DNA of 64,000 nucleotides from Epiperipatus broadwayi (GCA_028023455.1 JAQFVV010012404.1:16355000-16418999); one strand, 5' to 3'; positions 45,000 to 59,240 are shown, counted from the stretch's first letter. Notes: generated from the letters alone by a model not told the origin. Made by a program: numbers and translations.

Positions 45000-45390
45000 A
45001 ACCTATATTCTACCCATCCCTCTTCTGTATGTTTAAATGAACATATTAAGGTCCTATATGTGAGGGGTGAGTGTGACTTAAAGTCAGAATGGGTATGACA
45101 ATAATATTGGCACCAACAAGGGCTTTGAGTGTTCCATTCAGTGGAGAAGATCTTAATTTAAACTGAGCACTGATTCCATATATAAATAGGAGATGGTGAT
45201 CAGGACCAACTAATATGTGCTGGTTCAGCACAAAATATGTATATTGGGGATTATTTACCTTTTTACATGTATGTAGTCACGTGTATTGGTTGTATAAAAT
45301 GAAATAGATAGCTGTAGGAAGTTTGAAAGTATGAATTCAAGTTCCTTCTAATTACATTAAGTTTAATATAGACAATAATATATATATAAA
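45000..45390 (-). repeat. Rep-1 copy, inverted relative to 40206-43235
   Basis: Shares 'cccctcrcatataggac' (complement), 'aatattggcaccaac', 'gagcactgatt', 'gtgctggttcagcac' and 'aatatgtatattgg' blocks with the other copies. It ends near a B-box-like 'gaattcaagttcc' at about 45333. The 61-residue minus frame inside is chance. Confidence 0.65.
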
Positions 45391-47298
45391 TATAGCTTTC
45401 CCACAATGCCTCTGCAATGTTTATTTAAATTTCTTAATAGAAGATATGATTATTTTTTCCCCAATTTTATTATATTTTTTTATTTGTTATTCCAAGTAAT
45501 TCAATGTTTCTTAAATTTTCTAAACATAAATACTTGTTTTTTTGTAGTTATTTGATTGTTTTTTTTTTTTTGTTTTTTTTTTTTTAAATATTTTTATCGT
45601 TGGTATTATTTTTACCTTAAATTTTAAATTTATCTCCTTAATACTATATTAATATTAAAAAGTGCTATTTTCAACTTTAAAAAAAGTTTTTTACTTTTAT
45701 AACATTATATATCTTTATTAAAAAAAAAAAGTTGTTAGTTTAAAATAAGCATACTATCAATTAGTTGGTAGAACATAATTATTACTTATATCTAAAAAAT
45801 AATAAGGATCATATATCTTCTTATGATTTCCTTTTTAAATAATGCTACTTTTAATAGCTATTAAAATGCGGTTATATAAATAACTGCATAGTTATTTTGT
45901 ATTTTTTCCATCTAAATTATTAAAAAGAAAATAAAAATAAATTATGCAAAACAATAGAAAAAATTGAAATGTTTTTTTATTTTTTATTTATAGAAAAAGA
46001 AAAATCTTCATTAGGTAGAAAATCCTTTCAAGTCATCGCAGTTTTAGCTTTAATAAACAGAAAACTTAGTTTTTTGAATTCAGGTATTTACTTGCACATG
46101 CGCATGTGTGTATATATTTATAAATACTAATAAAATTGGGCTTACATTAAAAAAACTATATTATTTTTATAATAATTTATTAAACTATAACTATTTTAAG
46201 AATTTATTTGTAAAGTAAAATGTAAATATTATTATTGGGTATGTAAATATGCCATAAACTAACTATAGCATAAGTATTATTATATTTAGTATGGGTCTAT
46301 TAAATTTTATAATATTAACTCCAGTTTATTTTATTACATACAAGATATATATATACACTAATTTTTAAATCAAATAGTGTTCCATTAAAATATATGAACA
46401 ATTGTTTAAAATTTCTTTAGTAATTATGCATATTACAGAAACTAAATCTTAAAGACAATATTTTATAATATTTTTTAAACTTACAGATAAGTCATGATGT
46501 TCCTTCTAGAGGCAGTTTCTTGATAAGTGGTTCGTGTTCTTAATTTGTGACTATATATTCATATTTTTTAAGTGTCTGACGAATGAATTCTATTAATTTA
46601 CATCATAATTCATAGAAGAGTAAAAAACCTGTTTACTACGCATTTTTTTAACCTAAAAAAATATGAATGCTGTTCTTTGATATTAATGAAATATTGATTT
46701 TATTAAAATGTAGTTCCTCAATAAATAAAAATGTTTTTATTTATAAAATATTTTGCAAAATAGTCGTCAGAAATTTGATGTAGTAAAATTATATCCGTAC
46801 TATAAATTTCAATATTTTTACTATATATATATAAACTTTAAGAAAGATAAAGAAATATTAAAATCGTTATACATTATCTTTTAATACTTGTTCACTAAGA
46901 AATAAAAGTTATATTTATGTATAATAAAGCTACATATAATAATCAATGTATAAAAGTATTTAACATTTAATAAAATTGATATTATCTATTAACAGACATA
47001 AGTTAATACTCTTTTTATGTAGGAACATAAATTTATTCTATTTATTTGACTCTAGAGCCATGTATTGTAATTTTGAGTAATCAAAGGACTCTATTAATAG
47101 GTTTATATTGTTATTCTTTAATCTAGTTTTTCACCTTTGCCTTTTATTTATTGAGGAACACTTGCAAGTATTTGTCTTAAAAATTAACTATATAATAATA
47201 AATAAACATATTTTAAATGCTTATAATACTAATAAAATTCAGACAGATTATTGTTAATTTTATTGCTTCTATTATTCAGTATTATGTTAGTATTTTAC
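45391..47298. other. AT-rich DNA, nothing recognised
   Basis: Long poly-T and poly-A runs (for example 45558-45585). No gene, motif or repeat boundary seen. Confidence 0.55.
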
Positions 47299-47314
47299 AA
47301 TTGTTTATATAATA
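47299..47314. repeat. Target-site duplication, left, of FB-D
   Basis: AATTGTTTATATAATA, identical to 48148-48163. The sequence is AT-rich, so a chance match is less unlikely than for the others. Confidence 0.7.
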
Positions 47315-48147
47315 TATGCAGGGTTCGAACTCAGACTTTCACACGACCCACTACTCTCAGTGCCATCTCATATTGCCGACCCACCTGATCACACACATGT
47401 TGAAAAGATAAATAATCACCAATATATGTATTTCATGCTAAACCAGCAATCATCAGTTGGTCTAGATTACTATCCTCACACATATATATAATCAGTGCTC
47501 AGCTTTATATTAAGATAGCCAATCTTCATACTTTAATGGACAGGCTTCAAACTATTCCAACTCACAACTCTTCAGTCTTCCATTTCATTAAAAATCTGAT
47601 GGTGGAACATTCAAAGCCCTTGTTAGTGCCAAGGTTGCCATCCTACCCATGTTGATATATTAGTCATTCTGACCCCTCATGTACAGGAGAATAATCCATT
47701 TATACATACATATGTGAGGGATGGGCAGACCTTTTACACACTATTTATATAAATTAATACATTGTACAGGCTCTCAGTGCCATCTCATATTGCTGACACA
47801 TCTGATCACACACATGTTGAAAAGATAAATAATCACCAATATATGTATTCATGCATGAGTTTGGAATAGTTTGAAGCCTGTCCATTAAAGTACGAAGATT
47901 GACTATCTTAATATAAAGCTGAGCACTGATTATATATATGTGTGAGGATAGTAATCTAGACCAACTGATGATTGCTGGTTTAGCATGAAATATGTATATT
48001 GGTGATTATTTATCTTTTCAACATGTGTGTGATCAAGTGGGTCAGCAATATGAGATGGTACTGAGAGTAGTGGGTCATGTGAAAGTTTGAGTTCGAATCC
48101 CACATATATTATATATATAAATGCAGTTTAAGTCTGTAGAATGTATT
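47315..48147. mobile_element. FB-D: palindromic insertion made of Rep-1 sequence
   Basis: 47320-47560 and 47860-48105 are inverted copies. The arms begin with 'gggttcgaactcaga' and end with its complement 'gagttcgaatccc', an excellent tRNA B box pointing outward at the right end. Between them is unique Rep-1 sequence plus a short direct partial repeat (47770-47855). A B box on each arm means either strand could carry an internal Pol III-type promoter. Flanked by a 16 bp duplication. Confidence 0.75.
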
Positions 48148-48163
48148 AATTGTTTATATAATA
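48148..48163. repeat. Target-site duplication, right, of FB-D
   Basis: Second copy of AATTGTTTATATAATA. Confidence 0.7.
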
Positions 48164-48235
48164 AAATTTAAAGCACAAGCGTATGAAAATATTTAATGTT
48201 AAAATGAAATATTTTAAGAAATATATTCTAATGCC

Positions 48236-48571
<336 letters not shown>

Positions 48572-49129
48572 TTCATCCAAAGCCTTTGATAAAATGGGCC
48601 ATATTGTTAGAATACACAATTTTTTTCTCTCAGTATTTGAATACATAGTTTATATCTTTTATAAGAAAAAATGGTTTAGTAAAACTTAGTAGTATCCAAA
48701 GCAGAACAATAGTCTTATTATAGTTTAATATTGATGACTTAAGAGAAAATGTGGATTTTTCATAATTTGTGTTATGTAGCTGACTGAAAATGTTTTAGAC
48801 TTTATTAATATAATCTATGATTGCAACATATTGCAAAGGGATATAAACAGTTTTGAGAAATTATATAAAAACTTTAAAAAAAAAAAGTTCAAATGAATAA
48901 AAAGATAGCAAAAACATTTATCTTTAAAGAACAGATCATCAAGTACAAGAAAGCTCCATAGTATTTGATTTTCTGTAAAGTTTAATTTAGAAACATATAT
49001 TTTTACAATTCTTAGATGTATAAATAAGTTCAAGGACATTAAAATTTGATTTTTACAATGGTTCAGTGTCCACAATATCAATGCTTATACTCCAATATTA
49101 GATTCAGAAAGTTCAGAGAAGATCATTTT
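48572..49129. other. AT-rich DNA, nothing recognised
   Basis: An 88-residue minus-strand frame (48815-49081) is low complexity and without motif. Confidence 0.5.
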
Positions 49130-51040
49130 TATTGTTTACTGGGTACAATATAAACATTATTAAAAATTTTTTTTGGAGATTTTAATAGTTCTTCTTAAGA
49201 GGAACAGTAAATCTTGACTGCAGAGTGAGGCACAACAATGCTGTGAAATCAAATAATTTACTGACATTGAATTTTTTGACAACTCATGGATGGATCATAA
49301 TGAAGTTAATAATTTGTTTTAAAGAAACTTGCATGCATTGATGCAGTAAACAATAAAATATAATAAATTATATTATAGTTAAAAATAAAATTGCAAAAGA
49401 TATTCATATTACATTAGCATTTATAATTTTAAGTTATTAGACAAATCACAAACTAGTTTAAAATAACAGTTGCATTAAAGACTGTTGTTATAATCATATA
49501 GATAAAAAAAAGTGACATTATCAGTTTTTTTAGGCACATCTATTATATATAATTGCATTAAAAAGTAAGACCTTTTCTCTTTATATAAATAAGAAATTTG
49601 ACATTTGTTCCCTAGATATATCTACTACTGACTATAAATTTCATCAGGTATTTAATATTAAAATTGCCCATTTATAATTTCAAATTGTCATATTACTAAT
49701 ATAAATAAATCTGATTTATAGATTACTAAAATAAAGAATCCTTATTGATTTTATAACAAGACTCTATTATTATTGATGTAATCAAGAAGAAATTGACATT
49801 TATTGCTTAGAAAAATAATAACTTGAATGTAGAACTAAATAAAAAGCTATAAAGATTTAAAAACGTAAGTTCAACAACTGACAAAAACACTTAATTTGAA
49901 TATTAAAAATTCCAAGAAGCTAAAGTGCTTATCTGATTATAGTTGCTTTAAATCATTTTATATTGCAAATAAAATTACACATGAACCTGTAAACAGTACT
50001 ATAATTTGACTAAATCCATAGACAATAATTAAATAAAGAATATAAATTAATAAGCTTTTTGAAAATGATTTAAAATGATACAACCATTCTGCCGATTCAT
50101 TTAGATTTGGATAAAGATATTCATCTTAATAAAATTAAAATTAAATTTTATAATGTTAAAAATGAAATAGTTACAGTTCCTGATTAAGATACTTGCAAAA
50201 GTTTTAAAATATGCTAATGTGAAATTACTTTCAACAATATCAACATTTGTAAAGAATATATAGACCCATGCAACTTTTGATACTTGAAATTAAAACTGCT
50301 TCCATTGTACCAATTTGCAGAAATAAAAAAACTAGAAAATGTTTCATTACTTATTGCAGAATATTATCATTTTTTAGTAAAGCAAAATAGTATTGGAGGA
50401 TTTTGTTGATTAGTTTGCTTCTGGACCAATGATTAATAACATTTTAGAGAATCAAGAGACACTGTAGATATAGATTTCATTGCAAGAAAAAATATAAAAA
50501 AAAGTATTAGAAGCAAAAGAGAGTAACTTAAATCTTGATTTTACTGATTTGTTTGAGAGATCTATGATAATATTGTTCATCAAAATGTATTTATATAAAT
50601 TTTACATGTGGAACAACAAATGTTATATCTGCTATTGGAAAATCTACGGCACTTAATATAAAAACTGTTGTATATTAGATCTGACTTTGTTCTTCACTTT
50701 TTTGACAGTGGTCATTAGAATTTTTTATAAACTACTTCCTAAAGCAACATAAGATATAATGCAAATTTAAAGGTGGACATTTCCATTTAAATCAATTAAA
50801 TATAGATTATTATTTAGCTTCAAAATTTAAATGTGATAGTAGTTGTTCTATATTTTCCAATGCCATATATTATGTCCTTAAATATTCTTATTGAATGTAA
50901 CCTATAAAGACTTTGTATCATAATTAAGGTTGAACTTTTTGAAGTTTTCTTATAAGCTAATAATGGGGCAAAAAAAATCAAAAAACTTTTAGCTTGATTG
51001 GTTGTCACCTTAATAATTGGCATCAATTATAATATTTTGT
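49130..51040 (+). pseudogene. LINE-C: ancient LINE fossil with endonuclease and RT traces
   Basis: Many stops and shifts, but colinear similarity remains. At about 49172 'FFGDFNSS' matches the APE endonuclease GDFN motif. At about 49222 'RHNNAVKSNNLL' then 'FLTTHGW' parallels the following 'N.NG..LL.F...H' block. At about 50450-50580 'FREST', 'DTVDIDFIARK', 'SIRSKRE' and 'YDNIVHQ' parallel the RT 'GFR..R.T.D.IF..RQ...K.....' and 'AFD.V.R' blocks. At about 50685-50790 'DLTLFFTF' and 'RWTFPF' parallel 'LAPTLF' and 'RTDG..F'. The boundaries are estimates. Confidence 0.45.
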
Positions 51041-51209
51041 TTGTTTTCTCAAGTATAACATAAATTCGAATGTACTGTTACTGCATTTAATAAATTAAAA
51101 AACAGGGTATAATTACTGCAATTATATTAGGTAAATAAAGAACTATTATTTTTTACAATTTGATATAACATAAAGCAATCAAAATTTTTTATTTAAGGTT
51201 GATACAAAC

Positions 51210-52330
51210 TTTCAAGCACCCTTCAACTAACCACACTACCTTATATCACTGATACACATGACCACACACATATAGAAAATATAAATAATCACCAAATTAT
51301 GTATTTAATGCAGAACCAGCATTCATCAGTTGGTCCAGATCATCATCTCTGACACATATATAATCAGTGCTCAGTTTATATTAAGATAGCAAATCTTCAT
51401 ACTTTAATGGACAGACTTCAATCTACTCCAACCTTCAACTCTTCAGCCATCAATACTATTAAAAATATGATAATGAAATGCCCAAATCCCATGATGATGA
51501 CAATATGGGCATGTCATCATCAGATTTTCAATGGTATGGATGACTGAAGAATTAAAGGTTGGAGTAGATTAAAACCTGACTATTAAAGTATGATGATTTC
51601 TATCTTAATATAAAGTGAGCACTGATTGTAAATATGTAAAGGAGATGATAATTTAGATCAACTGATGAGTGCTGATTCAGCATGAAATATGTATATTGGT
51701 GATTATTTATGTTTTCTACATGTGTGTGGTCATGTGCATCAGTGTTACAAGATAGTATGGATATCTGAAGGGTGCTGGAGTATCTGTATTCAAATCCCCT
51801 ACATTTACAATTAAGCTCCAGGTATATGAAGAATGACTGTATTTCAAATATTACACATTATGCTTGCATTGTGCCCACACCCCTCTTCTATGTATGTAAA
51901 TGGATATAGTCCTATACATGAGGGGTCAGAGTGATTTGAGATCAACATGGCACAATAATAATATTGGTATCAGCATGGGATTTGGGCTTTTTCATCATCA
52001 GATTTTCAATTGTATGGATGGCTGAAGAGTTGGAGATTGGAGTAGATTGAAGCCTGTTCATTAAAGTTTGAAGATTTTCCATGTTAATATAAACAGTGCT
52101 CTGATTATATTTATGTGTCGGAGATGATGATCTGAACCAATTGATGAGTACTGGTTCAGCATAAAATATATTTGTGATTATTTATCTTTTCTACATGTGT
52201 GTGGTCATGTATACCATTGATATGAGATAGTATGAATAGTTAAAAGGTGTTTGAATGTTTGTGTTAAATCCCCTATACTTACAATTAAGCTCCAGGTATA
52301 TGAAGAATGCCTGTATTTCAAATATTAAGA
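51210..52330. repeat. Rep-1 cluster: one forward and two inverted units
   Basis: 51236-51480 is a forward unit. 51480-51800 is its inverted copy. 51950-52290 is a second inverted copy in tandem, with a period of about 467 bp marked by 'ttacaattaagctccaggtat' at 51807 and 52278. The inverted units end in B-box-like 'ttcaaatcccct' (51789) and 'ttaaatcccct' (52264). The first two units form another foldback. No clear target duplication was found. Confidence 0.7.
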
Positions 52331-52339
52331 GTGATATAT

Positions 52340-55300
52340 AAAATTTAAATATATCATGCAAAATCATAAGACCAATGAGTATGCTTATATTAAATGCTTT
52401 TACTGATTTTTGAAAAATCAGCTTGTTTGTTTGTTAACTTTTGATTTTTTTAAAGTTAGAATGAAATTTTAAAATTGCACTTCAATATATTCAAATTCCA
52501 TAGAATTGCTTGAAAATTTATATATATGTTAAATATGGAAAACAGGGCAAGAAAATATAAAAAAAGAACAATTATTTGTAAAATTTTCCATTTGTTTTTA
52601 ATCAAATGGCATTTCCAAATGAATTGCTTCATTTTTATTAATTCACCCCCTAGTGAGAATTTTCACAAGCATTATATTGTAATATGCATATTTTCCTATA
52701 TACATTATAATATAAAATTTTAGTTTCAAAAAATTTGATAAATGACAAGAAAATCAAAAAAATCCTCTAAACAATAGAATTAAGCTTCACCCTTACAAGT
52801 ACATCTATTTTATTATGACAGAATTCTGACATCATGATTTTTACAACACTGTTTAAAGAAAATGGTTTGAATAACCAAAAATATATTTATTTGTAAATTT
52901 TATTACAATTTTAGCTATTTTTATGCAATAATTTACATAATATTTATTAGATATCAAAAATATAAATTATTAATAACTCATTTTGAATTAAAATACTTTA
53001 TTTTCAAAAATAAAACATATTAGTGGACAATGCAAATATGGCCTAAAACTATACAGAAGCTTAGTTTTCTATTAAGCAATCTAATTATAGTAATGAGTAT
53101 GAAAATATTGTAATTTTGCAATAAATATTGAAAGATTTTAAACTTTAAAAGCATATTTTATTAGATATAATAGAAATAAATATTTGTTCAGATTTTTAAA
53201 AACTCAGAAATATATTTTATTGATTTTGTAAATTGTGAATAATCTTTCTAGAGAAGATGACATAATCTTTTTGTTTTGATTATGATCTCATTTTTTTAAC
53301 ATTTATAAAAAAATGTAAACATTTAAAATTTATTTCAGTAGTAAACTAAAACATCTATCAAATAATATCAAATTTATAATTTTCTGGTAAGTAATAATGA
53401 TTTAATCTTAAATATTACATTGAACATGAGAACAAAGAAAAATGTTGAAATTTGAGGGAATATCAAAGAGTTAATAATGGTCATGAGAGAGAAGTTATAT
53501 ATTTTTTCTTTCAATTTAAAAAACACTTTGTAAATCATTTCAAATTCTTAATATATATATCATAGTTAGTATGTGTACATAATTATATAGGTATAATAAA
53601 TCAATAACTAAGTTTTTTATTTAAAATTGTTTCTATTTTTATTTTAAAAAAGATTTTTTAAAAAAAAAGTAAACCAGAAAACTTGCATTATTTAAAATAA
53701 GTGCAAAAAATTAAAAAAGATTGCAAATTTTTTCTTTAGCATTTTTTTGTAAAAACAACTGTTTTAAAATAAAAATAAATCTACCCATTTAAATTAAGGC
53801 TTAGTTACTGATTTATTATACATATATAATTATGCACAGATAATAGATATAATATATACTGCACCAGTCACTTCTCCACTTCTTTTGATCCCCAAGGGTC
53901 CACTAGGTCACTAATTATCTAGAAAATTTAATTTACAGTGATCAAAAGTTGATGATGATGATGAATGCTACCAGCTAGACCCAGAGAAAGAAAGAGATTT
54001 TTAACATTGTTCAGACAATTAAGAGAAGAACACAGACAAATGTCAGCCAAAATAATTTTAAATAATTCTAAAGTTTATTAAATTCAGAAAAAGAAATAAA
54101 TCTCAGGCAAACAAAATATAAAAGTTTGATCTAGATTTTACTGACATATATCAGAGAGTGTATGAGAGTATTGAAAACATTAAATACCCTGACAGATAAG
54201 TTCATTTTCTTACCTATGACTTAAAAAGAGAGATTTATAATATCTTTCTTCTAGTGGTTTATAAAAAAAAAACTAATTCTAGTTTTTCTATTTAGAGATT
54301 TTAAAAATAAAGCAGTCTTGTAAGGAATACAATGAAACAGTGCAGGTGAGCTTTCCTTGTCCCAGAATAAAGCATTAGGACCAAAAATGTCATATGTCTG
54401 CAGAACAGCTCATGATTAACCACATTCAAGCATGATCAAGATTGACCCAAATACAAAAAATAAAACTAGAACAAGAAAAGGCTGATTTATGTAATCTTAA
54501 AGAGAAGAAAACATTCTCTGATTTAAAAAAAAATAGAACAATGTACTCAATAAACTGCCAGCCAAACAATTTATGGTCTGCAGAAAATGCAAACCAAGCT
54601 TCACTGAATAAATTAAAGTATAACAAAAAGGGACAGGTGACTTAAAAGAAAATTACTAACTGATGTTTCTGAGTATACAAAAAATCCAAATAATATTATT
54701 AACTCTTTATGAAAAAGTAATTATATCAAAGCTAATATTGCAAAATTTAATTTATATCAGATATGTTTTCAGTCTTTCTTTATTATATTAGCTATTTATC
54801 CTATATATTTAAAATGTTAAGTGAAACGAAACAGAAATAAATGACACAGTTTGCTAAAAATCCTGGATGTAATAAATTTTTTCTATCAAGTCACCTTTAA
54901 AAAAAAAAACTGTTGTTAAAAATCTTGAAGAAATAAAGCATCTGTAGTAAAAAATACAGCATTCTAAAAAAGTATCAAATTAAATATATGTTAAAAAATA
55001 AAGTTGCGTTTTATGAAATAGTCAATGTGGACTTATTTAATAAAGAAAAATAGAATTTAATTTAATAAGTGATTTTATAGTTTTAAATTAAAAAATATAT
55101 ATGTAACTTATAGAGTTAATTTTTTTAATTTGTTTAAAATAAATGTTCTTCTAGAATATTTATGTAGGCAACAGAAGTGACAATTTTATGTTGTGCTTTA
55201 AGTTGTGATTAATGGTTGGGAAAAGGTTATTTAAATCTTTTAGCATTTTTTTTTTGTTTTTGGTAAAATTATTTTGAAAGTATTGATTGATAATAGACTC

Positions 55301-57090
55301 TTTGTTATTGCATTTTTTTAATCTTTCTTTTTTTTGTAATAAATAATCTGCTTTTAGAAATAGAACTTAGATAACATTTCTATTTTATGAAGTTTTGCAA
55401 AATATCTCAAATGTTGATTTTATGCAAGACATTAAATCAGGGTAATTTTAAATCCTCTATATGTGTGTGTGTGTTCAGTGTTATTCTTTAATTTTATCCA
55501 ACTATAATGTAATGCTGTTGGACTTGCAAAGCTGTTCTCTCTCTCTCTATATATATATATGGTATAAAAACTGCTACAAATAAATACTTGTCTAAAAGTT
55601 CTGCTGAAGATGTGGGCATGCAGAGTTAGTCCTGGGGGTTTGGGTACCAATGATAAAAGTAAAGTTATGTCCCCCTAATTTTTTCTTGTTTTCTATGACA
55701 TAAATTTAAATTCCTCTAAAAACATGATATAGTTATAAAATTAAAGAATATTTTTATAATTATTAAATATAAATAACTTTGATATAATAAAAATATTATC
55801 TTGAAACAATAAAATTATTATTTTAAAATGATTATTTTTCTTTTAAAAAATAATGTGAACAAGGATTCATATTTTGTGCAACTTGGCCGCTGAAGTTAAT
55901 CTTTGCACTATATAGATTTTCTTTTATTTATATCTGTTGTTAAATTAAGATATAGATTCATTATCATTTCATCAGAATTGTTCAATGTAAAATTACAAAA
56001 CAAATATCAATACCCAAACTTTTCAAATATCATTATAAATCTCTTGAGCCAGTTAAAACTTGATAGGTAGCATCACTTTGAAAGAGCATGGAATTGATTG
56101 ACAAATGAAAAAGCAATATAAAAAACGAATGAATACTAATTGCAAAGTTTTTTAAATAGATTTGTAAATCACAAACTAATGTTTATTAATTAGATAAAAC
56201 ATTTATATTAGAATAAAAGTAAAAATATTAAAGAAAGTTATATAACTAAAAACTTCTATTTTTGTTTTATTTAAAAAAATTCTGTCTGACTTATTGAGAA
56301 ATATCCAAATTTTTATGTCTACACATATTTATTTGTATAATAGGACTTCTTTTACATAGCAGGAGATTTTTATTTAAGATAAATACTGTATTTTACTGAA
56401 ATATATAAAAAGAAGTATGTTGTTTTAAAGTAAGTATTATTATGATTAACAAATTAAATTTATTTATAGATATTGTTTAATTTTAACCTAAATAATTTAT
56501 TTTAATTTTTAAAATTTATATTATTAATATAAATATATATTATAACGGTATGGGTGATAAAATCATTTTCATCAAACAAAAATTATTACCATCCACAAAA
56601 AGCACCATATTTACTGAGCATAGAAAATGAGCAAAAAATCAGAAGTAAAAATAAATAATAAGCAACATATATGTTATAAAAATATTATCCCCAGAAATAA
56701 TCATGAAGAATTATCAGATATCCCTTGTGACTGGATTTAGAACAGACATATAGTAATATCTAAGGAAAATTATCAACTAATCAATTCCAAACTTAGAGTG
56801 TAATACTATAATGGAATCATCAATATTTCATCTGCCCATATATATATATATATAAATGCTAAAATAAATATAAAAGCAATCATATATTAAAAATTTTCTG
56901 GGATCATTACATTAATGCTGATCAACATCAATGTTTTAGGGTATCTGTTGGCATGAGTATATGGGCCATCAATAAACTAATGATTATCCTCAAATATAAA
57001 GTATGTTGGCTTTGAAAATGATCTTTACATTTATGCCATCCAAATAATTCTATAAAGATCCATCTAGATGTTAACCCATATATATGCCCT
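52340..57090. other. AT-rich DNA, no gene seen
   Basis: A (GAT)n stretch lies at 53951-53965, (CT)n-(AT)n at 55536-55560 and (AT)n at 56839-56853. Frames of 60-72 residues in this interval have no recognisable domain. Confidence 0.55.
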
Positions 57091-57129
57091 GATATATCAT
57101 CATCAACCATTATCAATCCACTGCAAAAT

Positions 57130-57765
57130 GGTCTCTCCAAGTTCAATCCATCTTTTCCTATCTTTAGCTTCTCTTCTCTACTTCACCCCTGCACACTTTT
57201 CTATTTCATCCATCCATCTCACATGTGGTCTCTTTCTGTATCTTTTACAATCTCTTGGAATCCAGTTTAAAATTTCAATTGTCCATCTATTATCATCTCT
57301 TCTAGCAATGTGTCCAGCCCTACTGCACTTCATTCTTTTAATTTTTTCAATGAGGTCAGTAACACCTGTTTGTTCTCTTACCCATACATTGCATTTTGAA
57401 TCTCTTCTTGTTATTCCTAACATGCATCTCTCCATACTTCTTTGAGTGGTCTGAAGTCTTTGTATTGCTCTTTTATTAAGTGTCCAAGTCTCAGATTCAT
57501 AAGTAATAACTGGCAAAACACATTTATTAAAAACCTTCCTTTTCAAACACATAGGCATATTTCCTTTTAGTATCAAGTTATTTCTACCAAAAGCATTCCA
57601 ACCAAGTTTAATTCTATGATTAATTTCAGCCATTATGTTTCCATCTGTATTAATAATCTGACTAAGGTATTTGTAACTGTTAACTTCTTCTAACTCATCA
57701 TAATCAATCTTTATTTTCATATTTTGAGAAAATCTATTAAACATTACTTTAGTTTTTTTTAACAT
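57130..57765 (-). pseudogene. RTE LINE C-terminal domain
   Basis: 'SYKYLSQIINTDGNIMAEI' is the post-RT 'YLG..I..DG....EI' block. 'ITYESETWTLNKRAIQRLQ' is the 'YG.E.W.L......L' block. 'RAGHIARRDDNRWTIEILNW' is the conserved 'WAGHIARR.D.RW' motif, with W changed to R here. 'WMDEIEKCAG' follows. The frame is open over 195 residues to 57178. The reading continues with a stop to about 57130. A frameshift in a poly-T run near 57760 separates it from RT. Confidence 0.88.
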
Positions 57766-59240
57766 TTATCTTTAGTCCTACTTTCCTACTTTCATCTGAT
57801 AACTCCTGCAACATTTTTTGTAGCTCTAAAGCATTATTTGCAAAAACAACTACATCATCTGCAAAATGTAAATGACTTAAATAATCTACATTTACTTTGA
57901 CTCCTTTAGCTTTCCATTTTATTCTACAAAACACTTCTTGCAGCACTGCTGTAAAAAGTTTTGGAATTATGGAGTCACCCTGTTTTGCACCCTTTTCAAT
58001 GTTGATTTTCCTACTACCATTATGTAATCTAATTGATGCAGTTGCATTTTTATAAATATTCTTTAAAATATGACAATATCCTGGATCTACACTTGATGAT
58101 ACAATGCTTTAATCACTGAAGAAATGTTTATAGAATCAAATGCCTTTTAATAATCTACAAATCCTGAGCATAATGGCAACTCATATTCATTTGTCCTGTC
58201 TATAACTTCTCTCAATACCTGGATATGATCTACTGTACTGGTTGGTGGAAATCCACTGTTTTCTGTAGACAAATTGTAATTATCTTAATAAAATTTGTGT
58301 ATAAAACTGATAAAAGACTGATAGGTCTGTAATTTCTAATATCTTCTTTATCACCTTTTTTAAATATTAATATTAATACTGCATTCTTCTAATCATCTGG
58401 CACATCTTTATCATTTAGACATTTGGTATATAACTTTGCTAAAAAAATTTATATTTCTTCACCTGCTTCTTTTAATACATCAATTATAATTCCATCATTA
58501 CCTAGATCCTTCTTTTTCTTCATAAATTTAATTGCATGTCTCACTTCCTCATTCAAAATTCTGGGCAATTTGGAAGATATAATAGGTATAGGAGGCACTT
58601 GTTCTTTATTACTATATAATTCTTGATAGAAGTCTTCTACACATTTTATGATGTCATCTCTCTTTTTAGTAATAATGCCATCTTTTTTTCTTATTGCAGA
58701 TATAAATTTCATACCAATACCAAAATGTTGTTTTACACTCTTTAGACTTTTATTCTCTTTTACAGCTTTCCTTTCTAGTTATATTTTCCTATATCATTTC
58801 AACTCTTTTCTGCACCATTTTACAAAATTCGAGATATTCAATCTTTTTAATGCATCATTGTTGTATATCCTCATATTCCTTCTTTTCTTCATAAATTCTC
58901 TAGTCTCAGTAGAAATTTTATTGGTCAATTGCTGTTTTTTTCTACCAGTTATCTTCATTGCAGTTTTTAAAAGTGTATCAGTTATTTTCCTATTAATGTC
59001 ATTCAAATCTGAATCGTGTTCAAAATCTACTAATACTTGAGATGAATTTATAAATTCTAATTTAAATTCATTAGAATGTTTCTGAAGATTAGGAATATCA
59101 ACTATAAATATTGTTTTTCTTAATAATTTTGTCTCTCTAGTTTTGCATTAACATGTATCTTACATCTTACTAATCAATGATCACTTCCTATATTAAATTT
59201 ATTAAGAACAGTACAATCTTGAAATATGTATTTTCTGTTA
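57749..59240 (-). pseudogene. RTE LINE reverse transcriptase (fragmented)
   Basis: Traces in order: 58449-58712 has 'NEEVRHAIKFMKKKKDLGND', the linker before RT. About 58330 has 'RNYRPISLL'. About 58150-58250 has 'STVDHIQVLREVID' then 'GFVDYxKAFDSI' with the first catalytic Asp. About 57975-57990 has 'KQGDSIIPKLF' (block B). 57749-57946 has 'LHFADDVVVFANN', the FADD catalytic box, intact. At least three shifts or stops separate these. RT would copy the element RNA at the nicked target. Confidence 0.85.

Noticed and set aside
57068-57445. 125-residue plus-strand frame
   Set aside because: Antisense shadow of the RTE LINE C-terminal domain.
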